A stretch of 64,000 nt of DNA from Podospora bellae-mahoneyi (lineage: Eukaryota > Ascomycota > Sordariomycetes > Sordariales > Podosporaceae), in NCBI RefSeq assembly GCF_035222275.1, contig NC_085883.1:2232001-2296000 (forward strand), written 5' to 3'. Below, piece by piece: positions 55,918-64,000 of the stretch. A model generated the notes under the pieces. That model searched no databases and was not told where the DNA came from. It was given only the letters and a program-made list of their open reading frames with translations. The number at the start of each line of letters is the position of its first letter. The stretch's first letter is position 1. A program made the position numbers and the translations under genes.

Positions 55918-56733
55918 CTCTGCGGCCTTCTTCTTGGTTTTGGGATGGAAGGAGGTGAGGAGGATTGGATTATATGGGGTTGTTGAGGGAGGGAGGGAAG
56001 GAAGAGAAGGCTGGCTGCCTGGGTGGTGGGGAAAAGGAAGGGAAGGAAGGAAGGGGGGGTTCTTCCCTGGGTAAGGGGTGTTGGGAGCCATTACCGGCGA
56101 GTTTGGGCCATTTGGGAGGGGAAAAGACTGCTAAAGAAATCTGCGAAATGGCAAAACGATCACAGGTGTGAGGGAAGACGGCACGGTGGGTAGCTCGATG
56201 TTGCTTTGAGATTGGAGAGTGGATTCATCAGTGGCAATGTTGAAGGCCAGGGGTGAAAGAGATTCAGACGTATCTACCTTACTGTGTGGGCAATACATAT
56301 ACTTTTCAGCAATATCAACGTTTTAAGACCGGGCGCAGCAAGCAAGGCTTGTTCCAAGGTTCAAGACCAAATCTCATCGATCCAAATACTCCGACATTTC
56401 ATGCCTAGCCTAACAGCTTATCCAGTCCCATCCCACACCCCCAGCCCCATCATAAGCAACTCACACATCACACATATAACACAGAGAACAAACAAGAGTT
56501 GATGTCTCACAAAAGAACGAATAATCTTGATTATATCAACTTTTTATACCGCACCCCCACACAAATCAGCGACCGAAGCCTTTCTTTTCTCTCAAAATCC
56601 CCTCCCTAAAACAACCAAATACCACTCGACGCTAAAGCTCAGAGTAAAACAACAAAACAAAAGCAATCAAAGGAGTGGATTTCAACAGCTTTCAAAAATC
56701 ACAAAGTCGTCACAAATCATCTGCCAGAAGAAA
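55918..56733. other. Intergenic between tRNA-Glu and AIM21
   Basis: Upstream flank of the tRNA (G/A-rich, 55960-56060) and downstream region of AIM21. No coding signal. Confidence 0.55.
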
Positions 56734-59496
56734 TCACTTCTCCTCAGCAGTAGCAGACTCAACCGTCTTCTTCTCCTCATCCTGCTCCACCTTCTCCTGG
56801 ACAATCGTCTCCCCAGCCATGTTGGTGACCAGAGACTTGACCGTCTCGATGATGCCCGGTTTCGAGGCGGGTTCTTCTTCCTTTTCAGGCTCCGCCTTGG
56901 GTTTTGGTTTCTCCTCCAGTTCTTCCTTGGATTCTTTAACCTTGGGCTCCTCCTTGGGCTCCTCAGCCTTAGGTTCCTCGGCCTTGGTCTCCTCAACCTT
57001 GGCTTCTGGCACCGGTTCTGGCTCCTTCTTCTCCTCTGCAGCAGGAGTCTCCTCCCTCTTCTCCTCAACAAGAACCTGCTCCTCCACCGTCTTCTCAACC
57101 GGCGACTCAGGGTCTCCAAGACTGGGATGCCCACCACCAACACTGAGCTCACCCTCTTCAGGATCAATCTCAAAGAAAGTAAACGCCGATGACACACCAA
57201 AGATGACAGTAGGTTTAGGCGCTTCCTTGGGAGGCTCCTGCTTGGCACTGGGTGCCCGTCTCTGCGGACCCCTAGCCCTCCCCTTTCTCGCATCAACAAG
57301 CGGCGCCTTCTCCTTCTTCTCTTCCTCTTCCTTCTCCTCCGCCGGCTCCTCCTTCTTCACCGGCGCCTGAGGGCCGAGCTGCAGACGTCTATTAAGATCA
57401 TTCATAAACCCGGCCTGCAACGCCGCGATCTTGCCACCAACTGGTCTAGCTGGGACAGCAGGCTTTTGCTTTGGGGGCGCAGCCGCCTCAGCAGGTTCTA
57501 GCCCGCCAGAGGTAGGGCCGGCCTTGACGGGGCGGACAGGAATCGCCGGTTTGGGACGCTCAGGGATGGCGGGCTTGTTGTCGTCACCGGAGACCTTGGG
57601 CTTGGGGCGAGCGGGGATCTCGGGCTTCTTGGCGGCAGTGGTAGGAGAAGAGGTTTCAACTGGCGAAGGAACAGAGTCGTCTTGCTGGGGAGTGGAGACA
57701 GTGGTCTCGAGCTGGAGGGACTCTGGGGTATCCTCCCAAACGTCCCGACTAGGGAAGCGGTTGTGCATACCGGGACGGCCCGCAGCCTTGGTTTCGCTGG
57801 CAAGATGGGGCTGGTGCTTGACCCAGAGTGGCTTCGCGCTCCGGCCGGGGATGAAGCCATCGGCTCCACGTTCCCTGACCTCCTTCTCGGCCAGTTCCTC
57901 CTGGTGGCGGGCAAATGCCTGAGCGGGAGTCTCTCCATCTCTGGTGGGAGGAACAATGCTGGCGGCATTTTCTGACTTGTCTTCGCCTTCAAAGAGATCC
58001 GGGGTAGACACCTCAGCCGTGTAGTAGACGGAGCTGGGTGCGTCCTCCCAGATATCCGCGCTAGGGAAACGCTGCTTCTTGACGCTCTTGGGCTTCTCCT
58101 CCTTGACGGGCTCCTTCTTGACAAACTTGTCATCGTCCTCAAAAAGGGGCTCGTACTCCTCAACATCCTCAAGGGGAGTGGAGCGGTGCTCAAAGGAATG
58201 CTCCTTGTAGATGCTGGCAGGCCTGCTGGTGGGGCGGCTAGTAGGCTGATCTTCGTTGGGAAGCTCAACAGCAGGCTGGTGAACATAGGGTGACGGGTCC
58301 TTGGCAACCTCGTCCTCGGCCAGGATGGGCGCCTCGTAAGCCTCCTCCTCAACAGCGGGCGACTCGTTGTCGCTGAACATCACAGACCTCCGGCGGTTGG
58401 GCTCCTCGACGTGAATGACGTCACTGATGGAAGAAGGACGACGGGGTTCCTTGTCCTTGTCTGAGTCGGAGATCACTGAAGAGGGCTTCTTGGGAGAAGC
58501 AGGGCCAGGCGAGGCGACACGGGAGGTCGACTCTTCCAGGGCTTGCCAGGCGACCTGATCGGTGGGGGTGCCAGAGTAGTTCTTGACGCCAAGACCAGAA
58601 CCACGAGTGATGGTCTCACGGACGATCTTGTTCAGCTCCTCACTGCTCATGGAAAAGTCCTTGACACGATCATAGTGGTGGAGTACATGCTCCTTCTTGA
58701 GAAGCTCGGGGTGCTTCTCGAAGTAGGCCTTGTCGAGCTTGTCCTGTGGACCAACACCATGGCCGTGCAAGCCGTAGCTACCAGGGGGCAGGTTGCCACG
58801 ACTGGACGACCGACGACTGTGGTGCTTCTTCTCGACGGTGGAAGGAGCAGGTGAAGGAGCCTGGACATCACCGGCATGCTTGAGCATGGGAACCTGGATA
58901 CCAATCTCGGGAATGCCATGCTCGTCATCGATATCACTCTTGGCGGACAGCTGACTGGTTGTGCTGGCCTTCTTCTTGAGGCTTCGGTTCGAGGGCAAGG
59001 CGCCGGCGGAATCGTCGTTGCTGCTGGGTCTGCCAATGCCAAAGGCGGCAGCACGGTCGCTGTCGGTACGGGTAACCGCCATCACGCGCTGCTTGGCGCT
59101 GGCGGCAGGCAGAGATGGCTTGGGCGCATGAAGCTTGACATCCTCGCCGACGGTGCGGGTGTGTTCGGGATTGGTGCTCTCCTCATTGAAAGGGCTCGAT
59201 TCTTGGGCCAGGTTGGCATACTCGGCACCCTCTTCGCCGAGAGAGGGGAGGTCGACGGAGGTGGAACGGGGAATGGGATCGCCATGCGTGCGGCTGCCAG
59301 GATGGAGGGACTTGGACTTGACGAGGGGGCTCTCGTTGAGCGGCGAGGGAGCAAATCGGTCCGGGTTGGGACTTATTGAGCGCTGGAAGCGCCGGTTGGC
59401 AGGGCGTGGAGGGACCATTGGAAGGGGTGCTCTCTCTTGACTCCTCGAGGGTCTCGGGGGTATGACAGGAGGTTGCTGAGCCGTTGTAGCGGACAT
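56734..59496 (-). CDS. AIM21: Aim21-like actin-patch regulator
   Basis: Yeast Aim21 works with Tda2 at cortical actin patches, limiting barbed-end growth. A single exon gives 920 residues, mostly disordered. The N-terminus is proline-rich with SH3-ligand-like motifs (PPVIPPRPSRS, PMVPPRP). The conserved KAYFEKHPELLKKE region with SMSSEELNKIVRE lies near 260-310. Two copies of an RFPS-D-WED motif are present (RFPSADIWEDAP and RFPSRDVWEDTP), the hallmark of the fungal family. A second PxxP cluster (EIPARPKPK, AIPERPKPAIPVRP) precedes GKIAALQAGFMNDLNRRLQLGP. The C-terminal 200 residues are Glu/Lys/Pro repeats. The frame continues to an ATG at 59697, but I prefer 59496, where the Pro-rich conserved part begins (MSATTAQQPPVIPPRP). 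Confidence 0.82.
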   Translation of the reverse strand: MSATTAQQPPVIPPRPSRSQERAPLPMVPPRPANRRFQRSISPNPDRFAPSPLNESPLVKSKSLHPGSRTHGDPIPRSTSVDLPSLGEEGAEYANLAQESSPFNEESTNPEHTRTVGEDVKLHAPKPSLPAASAKQRVMAVTRTDSDRAAAFGIGRPSSNDDSAGALPSNRSLKKKASTTSQLSAKSDIDDEHGIPEIGIQVPMLKHAGDVQAPSPAPSTVEKKHHSRRSSSRGNLPPGSYGLHGHGVGPQDKLDKAYFEKHPELLKKEHVLHHYDRVKDFSMSSEELNKIVRETITRGSGLGVKNYSGTPTDQVAWQALEESTSRVASPGPASPKKPSSVISDSDKDKEPRRPSSISDVIHVEEPNRRRSVMFSDNESPAVEEEAYEAPILAEDEVAKDPSPYVHQPAVELPNEDQPTSRPTSRPASIYKEHSFEHRSTPLEDVEEYEPLFEDDDKFVKKEPVKEEKPKSVKKQRFPSADIWEDAPSSVYYTAEVSTPDLFEGEDKSENAASIVPPTRDGETPAQAFARHQEELAEKEVRERGADGFIPGRSAKPLWVKHQPHLASETKAAGRPGMHNRFPSRDVWEDTPESLQLETTVSTPQQDDSVPSPVETSSPTTAAKKPEIPARPKPKVSGDDNKPAIPERPKPAIPVRPVKAGPTSGGLEPAEAAAPPKQKPAVPARPVGGKIAALQAGFMNDLNRRLQLGPQAPVKKEEPAEEKEEEEKKEKAPLVDARKGRARGPQRRAPSAKQEPPKEAPKPTVIFGVSSAFTFFEIDPEEGELSVGGGHPSLGDPESPVEKTVEEQVLVEEKREETPAAEEKKEPEPVPEAKVEETKAEEPKAEEPKEEPKVKESKEELEEKPKPKAEPEKEEEPASKPGIIETVKSLVTNMAGETIVQEKVEQDEEKKTVESATAEEK

Positions 59497-62181
59497 GGTG
59501 GGCAAGCTCGGCGGAGGGTCGGGCTGGTAGATATGTTGTGCCGTGGTGGTGTCAAGGGAGGTGTCGTTGGTGGCTCGGTTGCGATAGCGGAAAGAGGGAG
59601 AACGAGCAGGCAAGACGGAGAGGATGGGTAGGATCGGGTTCGTGCGGAGTGCGGTACCACGAAGACAGTCCTGTGTGTGGTGTCTGGGGAAGTACACTAG
59701 GGTAGCTCGTCTGGAACAACGGCAGAGACTAGGTTAGCACATGCAGCAGGAGGATCGGTGAGTGTGTAGAGAGAAGGCTTGGAGCAGATGCGAGATAAGC
59801 GCGCCCAACGGTTGAAGCTCTCGACAATCCGACCCAAGATGTTCGACCGCCCCCCAGACAGCCGTGATAACACGGTACATGAGCCGCGCAGCCTTGTGCC
59901 TGCAGATAACGAGTCACCGCCAGACCGAAACGAATGGTGGGTCGATAAGAAGCGAGGCAGGTAGAGATAGTGAGGAGAGAAAAAAACAGCTTCTAGCTAA
60001 TGCGGTTACATGGCAGGAAGATGTGGCTCCGTGTTACAGAGCGAGCTGGAGAAGCGGCATGCTGCTATCGCGGATATAAGTGTGCCTCAGACCTGCTGCA
60101 ACCAAGGAAACAGCCGGAATGGCCCACGATGTCGCACAATGGGAGACCAACGACTCGTCCATCCCCAACTGGGCACATGGTGGTTTGGCAGACCGCTTGC
60201 ATCTATCTGACTGGGAGAAAAGGGGCTGATGGAGGGGCAAGGAGCTGCCTCATAGGTGGTGGGGAAAGGCCGCGAGTCAATACTTACTTTGAAGGAGGTC
60301 GGCGGTGAGGTTGCCGTTGATTAAAAAGAGAACAGAAATGCAAATTGAATGATTTATGAGAATCACAGCGGTGTTGAATGAGAACGTGAAACTTGTTGTG
60401 CTCTCAAACCGGGCGGCGCTGGCGGGCCACTTATATCGCTACTTGGATGCCTTCTTCGTCATTTGGTACAAATCCGGTCTCCAGCTGTGGGGTGCGGGAC
60501 TCGAGTTCGTACTGTGTTACGAGAGAAGCTCTCCAAATTCCAAAGCGGCAGACGCTTGCACCACCGGGATCTCGTGGTCTGTTTTGTCCGCTTCAACCGG
60601 CTAGCAAGTCCGCAATTGATTCGACCCAGTGACTACTCCTGTTTCTCCTCAGGAGTCAACAGCAGAGACCTGTATGTACATGTACGTACCACCTCGTACC
60701 TTGAAGCAGCCACGTCGTTTGAGGCGATGTTAGAGTTCAGCTCTCCTCGCCCGATCATAGTCTCTCGTCCCGCCAACGTCTTTGATCCCGCAAGTTTAAA
60801 TCTGGATGGTGAGCTGGCTTGTTTCCTTTGCTTGCTTTCGAGACACAGCATAATAGACTACAATCACGACTTGAACACAATAAACATCGAATAATAATCC
60901 AGATTGCCAAAAGACATCTAGGTACACAGTCTAGCAGCACGGACCCAGGTGCTCTTTTCCCCTGGCATCTGGGCTGAGGTCTGTCATTTCTTCCCCACCA
61001 TTTCTCCACCTCGCGATGGGCATCCACCTGGCGTGCTGGCCAAGATGGCGGACAGAAGTTCTGGAATTGCCCAAATATGCAAATGACCAGAAGAGATTTC
61101 CTCTCACCGACGAGACCTGCTCGATTGATCGATGAGCTGTTCCCTCTAGCATAGCAGATACACCGTTGGAAAAAAGCCTGTTGAGGACCGCTTCTCCAGA
61201 ATGGTGGGGTATCTGAATCTTTCACTGACGTGCGGGGCCCGCTGGACGATCGAGCTTGGATATTCACGTGATGTGATTGGCCCGCTCTGAGATCCACGTG
61301 TGATGATGCCTCCCTCGAGACGAAGACACGAAAAACTCCGGGCCATCCATCCATCATCTTTGTGGCATATTGCATTGTTGCCTACTATTTTGATAATATT
61401 GCAGTCTGCTAATGCAAAATCAGAGAATTCTTCCAACTCCTGCCAATCACGGCAACCCCACGGCCTCGTCCCCCGGTGACCGCCTTTTCCATGATACAAC
61501 ACCATTTTTTTCCAGCATCTTTTTTAGGCCTTCACAAACCGGCCGGCATCCAAGCCAGTCCGCTTGGCGTTCCTATCCAGCCTGGGCGTTTTCAGCAGGT
61601 CGAAAAAAATCGAAACTCCACCCAGATCTCATCGAACTGACGACGATATTCGTAGGGCCGACCGGGTCTTCTCCTGTTCCTTCGTGCTCCTTCGAGTCCC
61701 TGCGGAGAACTGCAGTCTAACGTGCCAAGAAATACCGCACCCGTCAATCCAAGCAGCTCAGCAGATTCATGACGCAATCCTCGTTGTGCTCGTGGCAGCC
61801 GTTGCCCACGCCGTATACTGTACTCTGTGGCAACACGATTAGCAACAGAAACGACACATTGTTGATATCCTGCAGGACCTTGGGAACACAACAGCAGCAG
61901 CCCGAGTGGGATGTCCTCCTGATGTCACACAGGGAGCGGTTCATTCAACCACCAACCACCATCCTTGCACCTGCCCGGGATTTATTTCTATCCTTCTAGA
62001 AGGAATGCACGGACCATCTCACTTACACGCTCAAGGAGCATCACCACTTACGGCAACTGAGATCAAGGCTTGATTAGTTATCAGATATTGCAGGGTCACC
62101 TCAGACGATGCAAGTGCATCTCCATCTTTTCTGCGTTTTAAAATCAGATACCATCCATTACATCCCACCTCATCTGACAGT
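59497..62181. other. Intergenic, about 2.7 kb, no gene seen
   Basis: AIM21 promoter at the left, bZIP gene 3' region at the right. Open frames (for example 60000-60308, 60463-60894 and 60755-61375) have no conserved features. No RNA gene recognised. Confidence 0.5.
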
Positions 62182-63197
62182 CTATACTTGTGTCACCCTC
62201 ACCAACATTTCACAGCCTTCCAGTAGGGGGCCCCATTTTCTTACAAAGCCTTCACTCATCTCCCATCCCTCCTCGCCCCACGGATCACACAGCACCATAT
62301 CTACCTCGTCATCCTGACACCCCTGAGACCCGCCGTTCGCGATGTCATTGTAAAATTCAGTCGTGTTATACACGTCTTGGTACATGATCAGGTTATCTCG
62401 AAGCTTGGGAAAAGGCACCGAGTCGATCCAACTCTTGTGTGGAACGCTTTTCTGCAATGATGTCGGCCGCAGGGAGCTTCGGTCCATATTTAAGGGTATG
62501 AGAAAGACGCTCACGACCACGTCGGTCATATACACCCTCGACGAGTTATATTGATCCAGCGGTATCCAGGAACGGTCCGCCAAATCAGAGTCTGCAAGCG
62601 GGAAGGAGTCAGGAGAGACCGACGAAGACCAAGGGAACGACGCATTGTAGATGTTTGTTGGTGCCGCCTGAACTGGGGCTCTGCTGCTTGACGGGATGCA
62701 GGTGGCCGGAAATGGCATGAATTCGGCGATAGAGGATGGGTTGAAGTCGGAGAATGCGGTTGGACTAGTCATCGGGGCCGTTGGTGCAACGAAGAAATCG
62801 GACGCATCTGCCGGCAATGGATATTCTGCAGCCGTCTCCTCGCGTGGTACCCCTGTCTGGTCCTGGTCTTTTTGTTTTGCGGCTGCCTTACGCTTGCCTG
62901 CACAACATATCAAAAGCCTTGTGTCAGTCACTCAAAGCATATGGGTTGTCCTCGAGTTAGGACCACCACTCTGAAGACTTACGCCATGCCCGCTGATGAA
63001 GCCGATTCTGACGACGCCTACGCTCTGCCGGATCAGTTACTCCAGTCCAGTCATCTGTGATCTCAAGAGCCTGTCATCAATTCAGTGTTAGCCCAGGTAG
63101 CAATTTGGAGTCGGAAACATCAGCATCAACGCACTTCGGATAGTTCTTTTTTCCGGTCAAGTACCAAACAATGCATTCTTTGACTCGGACCTGTCAT
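62182..63197 (-). CDS. bZIP transcription factor with DUF3425 domain
   Basis: Fungal DNA-binding regulator of unknown target. Exons 63135-63197, 62983-63070 and 62182-62897 give 288 residues. Junctions are KKELSE-ALEITDDWTGVTDP (donor GTGCGT, branch GCTAAC, acceptor ACAG; phase 0) and HQRAW-RKRKAAAKQK (donor GTAAGT, acceptor GCAG; phase 1). The basic region DPAERRRRQNRLHQRAWRKRK has the N-x7-R bZIP core with its intron in the usual place. A short Lys/Gln-rich stretch follows and no clear leucine zipper is seen, as in many proteins of this class. The C-terminal DUF3425 shows HKSWIDSVPFPKLRDNLI, CDPWGEEGWEMSEGFVRKWGPLLEGCEML, then stops soon after (RVTQV). Many family members extend further, so the end may be slightly shortened. 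Confidence 0.85.
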
Positions 63198-63831
63198 GAT
63201 TTCGGGTTCGGTGTAAGTGACTAATACGCTGACGAGTTTGCTGGTAGGGCGAGGGACGCTCGATTCAAATAGGAAAAGAGAAGATGATTCCCTGACAGGC
63301 TATGCGTCTTGGGCAGCTTTAGAAGCATTCTGCATATATATCCACTTCTCCTCTGTTGACCTTGAACCCCTGATATTGAAGATGGAGAAAGCTTCTAGGA
63401 CTACGCCTTGAGCTTTCAGTACCGCGGAAATGACATCTGATTGGACGCTTGGCCGCCAGCGGAAAAGGGTCACATTGGTTGGTCTCGTTCGCACCTAAGC
63501 AACCTCGCATTACCGCAGCACCCTTCACTAGCCTGCAGCCGGCTTATAATCCGAGCTGTGGACACTACCAAAGTCCGAGATGTTAGTCTCAAAATGGAGC
63601 ATTTTGAGAATGGGTGACAAGGGCAGTAGTACTAAAAGGGCGTTGCTCCTGGGATCTGATGGGATGAGTAACGAGATACTTTGCCGACTTGTTCCCTTGT
63701 TTGGAAATCGAATTGCAAGTTTCTGATAATAGAACATCGAGAGGCATCACATCGAGCGCAGCCAGCATCAGCATCATCATACCACCACGCCCGCTACTAC
63801 CCGGGAGCCACCCACTCGTCGCGACACCACA
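63198..63831. other. Divergent upstream region of the bZIP gene
   Basis: No supported coding sequence. Presumably the bZIP promoter, shared with the possible gene at the right edge. Confidence 0.5.
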
Positions 63832-64000
63832 ATGAGCGGCAGTACTGACCAAACCACAAACTCCTCTGGTTCATCTCGGCCATCACTCTCACAGCAGCAA
63901 TGGGTATCCTCACCAGCTTCACCACTCGGCATCGTGTTTCTCTCCGCCTGCAATGAAGCCCCTACATCTCAAGAGACCTATCTGCAGAACCATCTGAGTA
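63832..64000 (+). CDS. Possible start of a gene running off the right edge
   Basis: ATG in CACCACAATG context opens a frame that stays open to the window end (56 codons), starting MSGSTDQTTNSSGSS, Ser/Thr-rich and then GIVFLSACNEAPTSQETYL. No domain is recognisable and the fragment is short, so this is tentative. Confidence 0.35.
   Translation, partial: MSGSTDQTTNSSGSSRPSLSQQQWVSSPASPLGIVFLSACNEAPTSQETYLQNHLS

Noticed and set aside
59497-59697. N-terminal extension of AIM21 by 67 codons
   Set aside because: The extension looks like translated 5' UTR, and the conserved Pro-rich N-terminus begins at the ATG at 59496.

Overview
This is nuclear DNA of a filamentous ascomycete, most likely a Sordariomycete of the Sordariales. 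The genes carry short introns with GTRNGT-type donors and CTAAC/CTGAC branch sites. The proteins (QDE-2-type Argonaute, Pby1, Duo1, Tvp18, Aim21, a DUF3425 bZIP factor) are typical of Pezizomycotina. Nothing bacterial or viral is visible. I rebuilt splice junctions by eye, requiring a donor, an acceptor, matching phase and continuity of conserved protein sequence; they are not transcript-confirmed.

Layout. 0-13 kb: 3' part of an Argonaute gene, a complex I ESSS subunit (+), a mitochondrial branched-chain aminotransferase (-), a SCYL2-type pseudokinase (+) and a nuclear SIR2-type sirtuin (+). 13-17.4 kb: a PMC1-type calcium ATPase (-). 17.4-24.3 kb: almost 7 kb with no convincing gene. 24.3-27.1 kb: a PBY1 SurE-TTL fusion (-). 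28-42.3 kb: an uncharacterised basic nuclear-looking protein (-), the DASH kinetochore subunit Duo1 (+), RNase H2 subunit B (-), Mcm10 (+) and the nuclease-helicase Dna2 (-). 43-50.5 kb: TRAPPC11 (+) and a DUF7918-like protein (+). 52-59.5 kb: NTF2 (+), TVP18 (+), an intron-containing tRNA-Glu (-) and AIM21 (-). 62-64 kb: a bZIP/DUF3425 transcription factor (-) and the possible start of another gene at the right edge.

Two patterns go beyond gene content. First, one degenerate 21-bp tandem repeat family occurs as five separate arrays: in the SCYL2 intron, at two intergenic places near 23 kb, between MCM10 and DNA2, and after TRAPPC11 in inverted orientation. All share a unit resembling GCCTANTAACTATCTTTT plus three bases. 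Second, the 28-42.6 kb block groups S-phase and mitotic genes, and its three divergent promoter regions each contain the MluI cell-cycle box ACGCGT, which I otherwise saw only once in the window. This suggests shared MBF-type control. A third, softer pattern is that many coding sequences switch from C-rich to G-rich on the sense strand partway along.
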